From assembly GCA_016178585.1 (NCBI GenBank), contig JACOTA010000019.1, positions 1 through 46,868 of the forward strand: DNA of 46,868 bases, in the 5' to 3' direction. This document shows, piece by piece, positions 32,814 through 40,745 of this stretch. The DNA is from Nitrospirota bacterium (GTDB lineage: Bacteria > Nitrospirota > Nitrospiria > JACQBW01). Each line of letters starts with the position of its first letter. Position 1 is the stretch's first letter. The position numbers were made by a program, and so were the translations under genes. Under the pieces are notes generated by a model that was given only the letters and a program-made list of their open reading frames with translations, was not told where the DNA came from and made no database searches.

Positions 32814-33795
32814 AAAGGAAACCGTTAAAAATCCTGGCCGTTCAGAAGGGGTAAAAAAATTAAGAGTGGGGGTTGTCGGGGTAGGCCATTTAGGACAACA
32901 TCATGCGCGAATTTATTCACAAATGCCTGATGTCGACCTGGTGGGCGTTGCAGACACCCAGGAAGCCCGTGGTAAAGAAATCAGTGAAAAATATAAAACA
33001 AAATATTTTTCAAATTATCTTGATTTGATACCGAAGGTTGACGCGTTAAGTATTGCTGTCCCGACGCAGTTCCATTATGAAGTGACGCATCAATGTCTTC
33101 AAAACGGCATCGATGTCTTGTTGGAAAAACCCATTTCGGCGACGGTGGAAGAGGCGGAGTCGTTGATTTCGGAAGCTGGAAAAAATAAGATTATTTTCCA
33201 AATCGGTCATCTCGAACGATACAATCGGGCCTTCTTAAAAATTAAAGGATTGATTCGAAACCCCCGATTTATTGAAAACCACCGAATCGGGCCCTTTGCG
33301 GCAAGGGGAACGGATGTCAATGTGATCCTTGATTTGATGATTCATGATATTGATATTATTTTAAGTTTGACCGCGTCTCCTCTTACCGAAATTCGGGCGG
33401 TCGGAATTCCTGTCCTGTCCAGGGAAGTTGACATCGTCAATGCCCGGCTTGAATTTAAAAGTGGATGCATTGCGAATATGACGGCGAGCCGGGTTTCTCT
33501 GGAGAAAATGAGAAAGATAAGGATTTTTCAGCCAGAGGCCTATATTTCCCTCGATTATCAGAACCAGGAAGTGACCATAGCCAGAAAAGTCAAGGAAAAC
33601 GACACGACACGCATCGTCGTTGATCATCCGGTTGTTGAAAAAGAGGAGCCGCTGAAGCTTGAGCTTCATGATTTTGTTTTGAACTGTCTAAACCGGACGG
33701 CTCCTGAAATTTCGGGGGTTGAAGGAAAGGAAGCGCTGAGGGTGGCTGAGGAGATCGCTAAAATTGCCATACAACAATCCCGAAAGTTCCTGTAA
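32806..33795 (+). CDS. Gfo/Idh/MocA-family oxidoreductase in the lpx operon
   Basis: The 329-residue protein has an N-terminal Rossmann NAD(P) loop (GVVGVGHLGQHHARIY), followed by the EKPISA motif with the catalytic Lys (LLEKPISATVEEAE, near residue 112). The second domain is of the GFO_IDH_MocA_C type, with DLMIHDIDIIL containing the catalytic His. It overlaps lpxI by 8 bp (ATGAATAG) and lpxB starts 3 bp after it, so it belongs to the operon. In Acidithiobacillus, GnnA of this family oxidises UDP-GlcNAc for 3-amino lipid A, but its partner GnnB (an aminotransferase) is not here. The substrate is therefore open. Confidence 0.88.
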   Translation: MNRKETVKNPGRSEGVKKLRVGVVGVGHLGQHHARIYSQMPDVDLVGVADTQEARGKEISEKYKTKYFSNYLDLIPKVDALSIAVPTQFHYEVTHQCLQNGIDVLLEKPISATVEEAESLISEAGKNKIIFQIGHLERYNRAFLKIKGLIRNPRFIENHRIGPFAARGTDVNVILDLMIHDIDIILSLTASPLTEIRAVGIPVLSREVDIVNARLEFKSGCIANMTASRVSLEKMRKIRIFQPEAYISLDYQNQEVTIARKVKENDTTRIVVDHPVVEKEEPLKLELHDFVLNCLNRTAPEISGVEGKEALRVAEEIAKIAIQQSRKFL

Positions 33796-33798
33796 CGT

Positions 33799-34935
33799 AT
33801 GGCAAAAAACATCCTCATTGTAACGGGAGAGCCTTCCGGGGATTTACATGGAGGAAAACTGGTTCAAGCCCTTATCAAAAAAGATCCCACTCTTAAGATT
33901 TTCGCGGTTGGGGGTTCCGCCATTCAGGCCGCTGGCGGAGATTTAATTTTCAACATTGAATCCCTGGGCGTTGTCGGGTTATTTGAAGTCATCACGCATT
34001 TAAAAGTCATCAGGAAGGCGTTTCAAACCGTTCTTGAGACCCTCCGAAAAAATTCGATTGATCACCTCGTTTTAATTGATTATCCAGACTTTAATTTAAG
34101 AGTCGCGCGGCGGGCAAAGCAAATGGGGATTCCGGTTACCTATTATATCAGCCCCCAGATTTGGGCATGGCGGCATGGAAGAATTCACCTGATTAAGCAA
34201 CTCATCGACCAGATGCTGGTCATTCTCCCTTTTGAGGAGACGCTCTACCGCAAAGAGCGGATTCCAGTGGCGTTTGTCGGTCATCCATTACTGGAGGAGA
34301 TTAACCCGGTTTATCAGAAGGATCCCCTCTGCAAAAAATTTGGTTTAAATCCTTCCTATCCCATTGTTGGAATTTGCCCGGGAAGCCGGGAGAGCGAGTT
34401 AAAGCGCCTGCTTCCGGTGATGTTGGAAGCCTCTGAAAAAATCAGAACGGAAATTCCAAATGTGCAATTTATTCTTCCCATTGCCGCGCCTTTTTCGAAA
34501 GAGAAATTTTTAAAGCGATTGGGGTCTTACGCCGAAAAAATTAAAGCTGTAAAAGGGGATACCAGCGAGGTCATGGCGGTGTGTGATTTTCTGACCGTCG
34601 CTTCGGGGACGGCGACGCTTCAGGCGGCGATCATCGGAACCCCGATGATTATTGTCTATAAAGTGTCCCCTCTGACCTACTGGATAGGTAAAAAATTGTT
34701 AAAAATCAAAATGATTGGCCTTGTAAATATTATTCTGGGTGATAAAATCATTCCTGAACTCATTCAGCATGAAGCGACCGCGGAAAATATTAAATTAGAA
34801 ATCGTGAAATTATTTCAGAATAAAGAAAAAAACCGGATCATGAAAAGCAAATTGTCTCTGATTAAAGAAAAATTGACCGAAAAAAAGGCCAGTGAAAACG
34901 CCGCGGAAGCCATTTTGAGACTCCTTTATCGATGA
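33799..34935 (+). CDS. lpxB: Lipid-A-disaccharide synthase
   Basis: LpxB (GT19) joins lipid X to UDP-diacylglucosamine to make the lipid A disaccharide at the inner membrane. The 378-residue protein has the N-terminal VTGEPSGDLHGGKLVQAL, then YYISPQIWAWRHGR and ICPGSRESELKRLLPVM. The UDP-binding end has TVASGTATLQAAIIGTPMIIVYK. The length is that of the family. It ends with a 4-bp overlap with msbA, showing the operon arrangement. Confidence 0.97.
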   Translation: MAKNILIVTGEPSGDLHGGKLVQALIKKDPTLKIFAVGGSAIQAAGGDLIFNIESLGVVGLFEVITHLKVIRKAFQTVLETLRKNSIDHLVLIDYPDFNLRVARRAKQMGIPVTYYISPQIWAWRHGRIHLIKQLIDQMLVILPFEETLYRKERIPVAFVGHPLLEEINPVYQKDPLCKKFGLNPSYPIVGICPGSRESELKRLLPVMLEASEKIRTEIPNVQFILPIAAPFSKEKFLKRLGSYAEKIKAVKGDTSEVMAVCDFLTVASGTATLQAAIIGTPMIIVYKVSPLTYWIGKKLLKIKMIGLVNIILGDKIIPELIQHEATAENIKLEIVKLFQNKEKNRIMKSKLSLIKEKLTEKKASENAAEAILRLLYR

Positions 34936-36665
34936 AGATTTATCTAAGACTTTTAACCTATGTAAAGCCTTATTGGAAAAGGCTGGTCGTCGCGGCAATT
35001 TGCGCGGTTTTCGTATCTCTTTTAACAGCGCTTTACGCCTGGCTGGTCCGGCCGGTTCTGGACGGTATTTTCATTAAAAAGGACGCCACCCTTTTAATGG
35101 TGGTTCCGCTCGCGGTTTTGGCAACCTCTTTTTTTAAGGGGATTTTCTCCTACGGACAGTCCTACATGATGAACTATGTAGGCAACAAAGTCATCATGGA
35201 CCTGAGAGGCAAGGTTTATCATCATATTCTTCAGATGCCTCTTGGATTTCATAACCGAACAGCCTCCGGCCAGCTCATGTCAAATGTGATGAATGATGTT
35301 GGTTTAATGCAGAGCGCTCTTTCGATCGCGGTTAAAGATGTTTTTCAGCAGACCTTAACGATTATCGCACTGGCTGCAGTCATCCTTTATCAAAATTGGA
35401 AATTGGCCTTCTTTGCTTTTGTGGTTCTCCCTTTTGCCTATTATCCCTTGATTAAATTTGGGAAAAGACTCCGTCTTGTTTCAAGATCGGGTCAGGAAAA
35501 AATAGCCGATCTAACGACGTTCCTGCAGGAAACATTAAGCGGAATACGCCTGATTAAAGCCTTTGGAACGGAGGAAAAAGAGTATTTAAGATTTAATATA
35601 AAGAGTCTTCAATATTTCAGGAACATCATGAAGGGGATCCAAATTTCAGAAACCACATCCCCCTTAATGGAATTTATCGGCGGGATGGGCGTTGCGTTTA
35701 TTATCTGGTACGGGGGATTCCAGGTGATTCAGGGTGTTACGACGGCCGGGACTTTTTTTTCATTTATGACAGCTTGTCTGTTTATGTATACGCCAATTAG
35801 ACACCTTAGCCTGACCCATAATACGATTCAGCAGACTTTAGGCGCCGCCGAAAGGTTGTTCCAAATCTTAGACGCGCCAACGGAATACCAGCGGGAAACA
35901 GGAACGATTGAATTAAAAACGGTTCAAAAATCGGTTTCCTTTAAGAATGTCTCTTTTCAGTATGAAGGAATTGAAACATTGGCCCTGAACCGTATTAATA
36001 TCGATGCCCGAATAGGAGATGTGATTGCCCTGGTCGGTGAAAGCGGGAGTGGAAAAACGACGTTAATTAACTTAATCCCCCGATTTTATGAACCTCAAGA
36101 GGGTGAAATCACGATAGATGATCAAAATATCAAGAATATTACCCTGTCTTCCCTGAGAAATCAGATCGGAATTGTCAGCCAGGATATTGTTTTATTTGAT
36201 GAATCCGTTAAAGAAAATATTGCCTATGGGATGAAAAATGTGTCCGAGGGCGAAATTATCCAGGCGGCAAAATCAGCTCATGCCGATTCTTTTATCTCGA
36301 AACTCCCCAGGGGCTATGAGACATTGGTCGGGGAGCGGGGAATTAACCTTTCCGGAGGAGAAAGACAGCGGTTAGCTATCGCCAGAGCTTTGTTGAAAAA
36401 TCCGCCTATCCTTATTTTGGACGAGGCGACCTCGTCCCTTGATTCGGAATCCGAATATATGGTTCAGCAGGCCCTGCAAATATTAATGAAAAACCGTACG
36501 ACTTTTGTGATTGCTCACCGGCTTTCGACCATTCAAAACGCGAAAGTCATCCTTGTACTGGACAGGGGAAGGATTGTGGAATCGGGCGCCCATGCGGAGT
36601 TAATGGCCAGAAACGGGACTTATAAAAAGCTTTATGAAATCCAGTTCAAGGGCCGGTCAACATGA
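34932..36665 (+). CDS. msbA: Lipid A export ABC transporter MsbA
   Basis: MsbA flips core-lipid A across the inner membrane using ATP. The 577-residue half-transporter has a six-helix transmembrane domain (residues about 15-310) and a nucleotide-binding domain. The latter has Walker A GESGSGKTTL (near 373), signature LSGGERQRLAIARAL and Walker B PILILDEATSSLD. The position between lpxB and the acyltransferase supports MsbA over other ABCB-type exporters. It overlaps both neighbours by 4 bp. Confidence 0.95.
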   Translation: MKIYLRLLTYVKPYWKRLVVAAICAVFVSLLTALYAWLVRPVLDGIFIKKDATLLMVVPLAVLATSFFKGIFSYGQSYMMNYVGNKVIMDLRGKVYHHILQMPLGFHNRTASGQLMSNVMNDVGLMQSALSIAVKDVFQQTLTIIALAAVILYQNWKLAFFAFVVLPFAYYPLIKFGKRLRLVSRSGQEKIADLTTFLQETLSGIRLIKAFGTEEKEYLRFNIKSLQYFRNIMKGIQISETTSPLMEFIGGMGVAFIIWYGGFQVIQGVTTAGTFFSFMTACLFMYTPIRHLSLTHNTIQQTLGAAERLFQILDAPTEYQRETGTIELKTVQKSVSFKNVSFQYEGIETLALNRINIDARIGDVIALVGESGSGKTTLINLIPRFYEPQEGEITIDDQNIKNITLSSLRNQIGIVSQDIVLFDESVKENIAYGMKNVSEGEIIQAAKSAHADSFISKLPRGYETLVGERGINLSGGERQRLAIARALLKNPPILILDEATSSLDSESEYMVQQALQILMKNRTTFVIAHRLSTIQNAKVILVLDRGRIVESGAHAELMARNGTYKKLYEIQFKGRST

Positions 36666-37311
36666 AAAACAAACTTTTGCTAAAAATATTGCCTTTTTTC
36701 GGATTCCTGATTCTCGTCTTGCTCCGCCTGACAATGAAAATAAAAACAGTTGGAAAAGAGGTCGTTGAGGATTATTTTAAAAATGATAAACGTTTTATTC
36801 TGGCCTTTTGGCATGGAAGACAGCTTTTTATGCCCTATTCTTATCATGGAAAAAAAATTCATATTCTCATCAGCCAGCATGGGGACGGAGAAATTGTCAG
36901 CCGGGCAATGAGGTATTATGGTTTTGGTTCGATTCGGGGATCGTCTACACGGGGTGGTTTTAAGGCCTTTAGGGAAATGATAAAAATTTCACGGGAATCC
37001 GATCTTGCCATAACGCCGGACGGACCAAAAGGCCCGCCCTGCAAAGCCCAGGCAGGAGTTGTCGAACTGGCAAGATTGACCGGTCTTCCCATCATTCCGG
37101 TTACGTTCGGAGCGTCAAAAAAAAAACCCTTAAATCATGGGATCAATTTATCATCCCCTGTTTTTTTTCAAAGGGAGTCTTGATATGGGGAAACCCGATC
37201 TTTGTCGACAATCAACTCAATCGTGACCAGGTGGAAATGAAAAGACGGGAATTAGAAGACGCCTTAAATTCCATTACCCTGAAGGCTGACTCTTATGACT
37301 TTACTTCCTAA
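36662..37311 (+). CDS. DUF374 lysophospholipid acyltransferase-like protein with a frameshift at A10
   Basis: The first frame gives 173 residues (to 37183) with an N-terminal helix, the HGRQLFMPYSY motif and the TPDGPKGPPCKAQAGVVELA region of the DUF374 acyltransferase family, and then breaks off. After a run of ten A residues (37117-37126), the -1 frame continues to a stop at 37309-37311 with the expected family ending (SKGVLIWGNPIFVD, then an acidic helix). The repaired product would be about 216 residues, the family norm. This is either a real frameshift, a slippage site that makes the full protein, or a homopolymer sequencing error. DUF374 genes are often found in lipid A operons, possibly for acylation. 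Confidence 0.82.
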
Positions 37312-37370
37312 AAGCATTGGAATAAGCCGGTACGTCTTTGCGGTGAAAATCATGAAAATCAATTAAGTCA

Positions 37371-38747
37371 ATGGCCTCTTTTCTTTACAATTTCATACTC
37401 CTGTTACTCTCTCCACTCATTTTTGTTTGGTGGGGACTCAGTTTGTTTGTTCGAAAATACAGTGTCGGATGGAGCCAGCGGGTAGGTTTTCTTTCATCCG
37501 AAATGATAAATTCCTTAAAAAATCGTTCCGTTTTATGGGTGCACGCGGTCTCAGTAGGTGAAGTCCACGCGGCGATACCGATGATCCGGCTCTTAAAGGA
37601 AAGGTTTCCGGATAAAAAGCTTATTTTTTCGACCGTCACCGTAACCGGGCACAAGACCGTTGCCGCCAAGATAAAAGGAATCGACGGTCTGTTTTACTTC
37701 CCATTTGACATCCCGTGGATCATTAAAAGAGTCATTAGAATGCTCCATCCTTCGATTTTTATATTTTTTGAAACGGAAATCTGGCCTAATCTGCTGGGAA
37801 ATCTTAAAAAGAACGGCATTCCTTCGGTTTTGGTGAATGGCCGGATATCCAATCGCTCATTTTCCCGTTATCTTAAAATAAAATGGTTGATGAAGGAGTG
37901 GATCGGAAACATCTCTCTGGCTCTCATGCAAACAGAGGAAGACAGGTTTAAAATGTTAGAGCTAGGCGCGGACCCCTGTAGAATCATGACCACCGGGAAT
38001 ACGAAATATGATCAGTTAAAACAACCGGATAAAATTCCTTTTGGCCAAATTTCTGTTTTAGGCCAATGGGATTGGTGGGTTGCCGGCAGCACCCATCCGG
38101 GAGAGGAAGAGATGATTTTAAACGCTTATCTTCGTCTTAGAAACGAGTTTCCCAGGCTGGGTTTAATAATAGCCCCGCGGCATCCGGAAAGATTTTCAGA
38201 AGTTTCCGGTCTGATCGAACAGAAGGGGATTTTTTATTCCAGAAAGAGCCAGTTAAAAAATGAAACGGTCTGGAAAAGTCATTTTCCCCCGGTGATTTTA
38301 CTGGATACCATTGGGGAGCTTTCGGAATTTTATTATTGGGCCACGATAGCGTTTATAGGAGGCAGTCTGGTTCCCAAAGGAGGTCATAATATCCTGGAGG
38401 CGGTCATCTGGGGGAAAGCCCCTTTTTTTGGAAAATATTCTGAAAATTTCAAGGAGATGGTGCAAATTTTCAAAGAAAACAACGCGGGAATAGAGATTTC
38501 CAGCGAAGAAGAACTCGTTCCAAAAATCGGTTTGTATCTTAAAAACAAGAATCTTTTGGAGGAGAAAGGAAAGACCGCCTTAAAGACTCTCCATGAAAAT
38601 CAGGGCGCAACCGATAGAAATATGGACCTGATTGAAAAGCTGATAAGTGAAGCAACTGGCTCTGCCAGTGCGGAACGCGGGGTTCGGGGGCATCGGAGGA
38701 CGCGAAGCGCCGCACGGGCCCCTGAATCAGAGAGATATGAAAACTGA
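37371..38747 (+). CDS. waaA: 3-deoxy-D-manno-octulosonic-acid transferase with repeat-encoded tail
   Basis: WaaA (KdtA, GT30) adds Kdo to lipid A at the inner membrane. The 458-residue protein has an N-terminal anchor (residues about 3-24) and the active-site region WVHAVSVGEVHAAIPMI (Glu near 63). FETEIWPNLL and GGSLVPKGGHNILEAVIWGK also match the family. Family members have about 420-430 residues. Here the last 35 residues (from LISEATGSASAERGVRGH on) are encoded by a family B repeat, so the native end was about residue 423. It overlaps lpxK by 11 bp. Confidence 0.95.
   Translation: MASFLYNFILLLLSPLIFVWWGLSLFVRKYSVGWSQRVGFLSSEMINSLKNRSVLWVHAVSVGEVHAAIPMIRLLKERFPDKKLIFSTVTVTGHKTVAAKIKGIDGLFYFPFDIPWIIKRVIRMLHPSIFIFFETEIWPNLLGNLKKNGIPSVLVNGRISNRSFSRYLKIKWLMKEWIGNISLALMQTEEDRFKMLELGADPCRIMTTGNTKYDQLKQPDKIPFGQISVLGQWDWWVAGSTHPGEEEMILNAYLRLRNEFPRLGLIIAPRHPERFSEVSGLIEQKGIFYSRKSQLKNETVWKSHFPPVILLDTIGELSEFYYWATIAFIGGSLVPKGGHNILEAVIWGKAPFFGKYSENFKEMVQIFKENNAGIEISSEEELVPKIGLYLKNKNLLEEKGKTALKTLHENQGATDRNMDLIEKLISEATGSASAERGVRGHRRTRSAARAPESERYEN
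38642..38731 (+). repeat. Family B palindromic element at the 3' end of waaA
   Basis: The element reads ATAAGTGAAGCAACTGGCTC, then the GGGGTTCGGGGGCAT signature and the end GGGCCCCTGAAT. It is nearly identical in its first 50 bases to the copy in rsmD and is read in the same frame, giving ISEA(T/P)GSASAERGVRGH in both. It extends waaA and provides the leader of lpxK. I see no clear flanking direct repeat. Confidence 0.8.
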
Positions 38748-39846
38748 AACCTATACCTCCTCCCGCCAATGGTTCAATAAAATCATCAATACGACCCAAC
38801 CGGAAGGGGGGTGGAGAGTATTATTTTCATTTCTTTATCTGGTTTCGTTATTATATTTTTTTATCGTTAAGTCAAGAACGGTTTTATATTCCTGTAAAAT
38901 CTTAAAAACCTATACCCTTCCCAAAAGGGTAATCAGCGTTGGCAATATCACAGTGGGAGGAACCGGAAAAACGCCAACAGTTCTCGCTCTGGCCCGGTTC
39001 TTTAACGAGAACGGTAAAAAAGTTGCCATCTTAAGCCGGGGTTACGGAAGAACGAATGAAGGAGCCATTTTAATCGTTTCAGATGGAAACCAGATATTCT
39101 CCTCTCCGTCGTCGGCGGGAGAGGAGGCTTACTTTCTAGCGAAAGAATTAAAAGGTGTTATTGTCGCGGTTGGGAAAAATCGCTACAAAACGGGTCTGAA
39201 TCTCTTAACGAAATACAAGATTGATTTATTTATTTTAGACGATGGATATCAGCATTTAAAGTTGCATCGGGATACCAACATCCTTTTGCTGGATTCAGAC
39301 CATCCCTTTAGCAACGGTTCCCTTCTTCCGAGGGGAGGCCTTCGAGAACCCCTGTCGTCGATTAAACGGGCTTCGATGATTTTCCTAACCTCGAAGAATG
39401 GCAATCACAATAAAGCGGCAGCCATTTTAAAAGAGGAGCTTTTTGCCGGGATTCCGAAATACAATGTCCATTTTGCACCGAAGTGTTTTTTTAATGCGTT
39501 GACAGCGGAAACCTGCCCGATTAAAAAACTTTCTGGAAATACTTCGCTTATTTTTTCCGGGATAGCGAATCCCAGGTCTTTTAGAGCCATGGTTGACACG
39601 TGCCATATTCAAGTTGTCCGGGAACTTGTTTTCCCGGACCATCATCGGTATCAACCTCATGATATCGACGCGATTTATGATATTGCCCGGTCCAGAAAGG
39701 TCGATTTTATTATAACAACGGATAAAGATGCGGTAAAATTAACGCCATATTTAAGAAAAGAAGTGCCGCTCATTATTTTGAAACTTGAATTTAAAACCGA
39801 AGCTGATTTTCCATGGGAAACGTTAAAATCCGAAAAAGGCTCCTGA
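38737..39846 (+). CDS. lpxK: Tetraacyldisaccharide 4'-kinase
   Basis: LpxK phosphorylates the lipid A disaccharide at the 4' position, using ATP at the inner membrane. From the ATG at 38737 it has 369 residues. An N-terminal membrane helix (FSFLYLVSLLYFFIV) is followed by the P-loop SVGNITVGGTGKTPT (about residues 68-82), ILSRGYGR and the catalytic DDGYQHLKLHRD. An upstream in-frame ATG at 38647 lies in the family B repeat and is rejected. The ribosome site is weak (CAGAGAG), perhaps because the repeat displaced the native leader. Confidence 0.96.
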   Translation: MKTETYTSSRQWFNKIINTTQPEGGWRVLFSFLYLVSLLYFFIVKSRTVLYSCKILKTYTLPKRVISVGNITVGGTGKTPTVLALARFFNENGKKVAILSRGYGRTNEGAILIVSDGNQIFSSPSSAGEEAYFLAKELKGVIVAVGKNRYKTGLNLLTKYKIDLFILDDGYQHLKLHRDTNILLLDSDHPFSNGSLLPRGGLREPLSSIKRASMIFLTSKNGNHNKAAAILKEELFAGIPKYNVHFAPKCFFNALTAETCPIKKLSGNTSLIFSGIANPRSFRAMVDTCHIQVVRELVFPDHHRYQPHDIDAIYDIARSRKVDFIITTDKDAVKLTPYLRKEVPLIILKLEFKTEADFPWETLKSEKGS

Positions 39847-39851
39847 AGCAG

Positions 39852-40745
39852 ATGACTCCGATTATCCAATATCTCCAGTATCTTGTTTTTATTTTCATTG
39901 AGAAAGTATTTAACATTCTTCCCTGTCCATATGCCTTGCGATTGGGAAAGGGGTTGGGAACTCTTTTTTATTATTTGGACAAACGCCATCGAACGGTAGC
40001 TCTTGAAAACCTGGAGATGATATACGGAACCCGGAAAACTTCTGAAGAGATCAAAAAGATTTCGTTAAGTTGTTTTGAAAATTTAGGGATCTCAATCGCT
40101 GAAATGATTCGTTTAAAAAACATGAATGAGAAAGAGCTTTTGAAAAGCATTTCGGTCGAGGGGATGGAGCATTATCACGAGGCAATGAAAAAGGGGAGGG
40201 GCCTGGTTTTTATCGGAGCCCATTTCGGTAATTGGGAAATGCTGGCAATTGTTATTTCCCTGTTATTTCAAAAGGGCTATGTTGTCGCCAGGAAACTGGA
40301 CAATCCCTTCATTCATCAGAGAATTGAAAAAACAAGAACTTTTACAGGGAACCATTTTATCAATAAGAACGATGCCTTTTGGGAAATGATGAAGCTTTTA
40401 AAAAAAGGGGAACTGGTCGGTGTTTTAATGGATCAAAATGTCGCGAAGAGGGAAGGGGTTTTTGTTCCATTTTTTGGCCACCCGGCGTGTACCAATAAAG
40501 GGTTGGCGATGATCGTTCTAAAAACAAAAACTCCCATGATTCCGATTTTTATGATTCGTTTGCCGAACGGAACTCATCATGTCATTGTAAAACCGGAGCT
40601 TCCGCTTGTCCAGACCGGTCATTTAAAAAATGATGTGCGTCAAAATACGGCCCAGATTACGCTTGCGATTGAAGAGATGGTGAGCCAATGTCCCGAACAG
40701 TGGTTATGGATGCATCGGAGATGGAAAACCCAGAATGCCCCCTGA
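39852..40745 (+). CDS. lpxL: LpxL/HtrB-family lipid A acyltransferase
   Basis: This enzyme adds a secondary acyl chain to Kdo-lipid A. The protein has an N-terminal membrane segment (QYLQYLVFIFIEKVF) and the catalytic HFGNWE motif (H-x4-E) in FIGAHFGNWEMLA. The later motifs MDQNVAKREGVFVPFFG and PEQWLWMHRRWKT are also typical. The ATG at 39852 gives 297 residues; an alternative ATG at 39813 would overlap lpxK by 34 bp and give 310. Which acyl chain it adds, laurate-like or other, cannot be read from the sequence. It overlaps the next gene by 11 bp. Confidence 0.92.
   Translation: MTPIIQYLQYLVFIFIEKVFNILPCPYALRLGKGLGTLFYYLDKRHRTVALENLEMIYGTRKTSEEIKKISLSCFENLGISIAEMIRLKNMNEKELLKSISVEGMEHYHEAMKKGRGLVFIGAHFGNWEMLAIVISLLFQKGYVVARKLDNPFIHQRIEKTRTFTGNHFINKNDAFWEMMKLLKKGELVGVLMDQNVAKREGVFVPFFGHPACTNKGLAMIVLKTKTPMIPIFMIRLPNGTHHVIVKPELPLVQTGHLKNDVRQNTAQITLAIEEMVSQCPEQWLWMHRRWKTQNAP

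Noticed and set aside
38647-38736. N-terminal extension of lpxK
   Set aside because: It is encoded by the family B repeat and would place a non-family sequence before the membrane helix.
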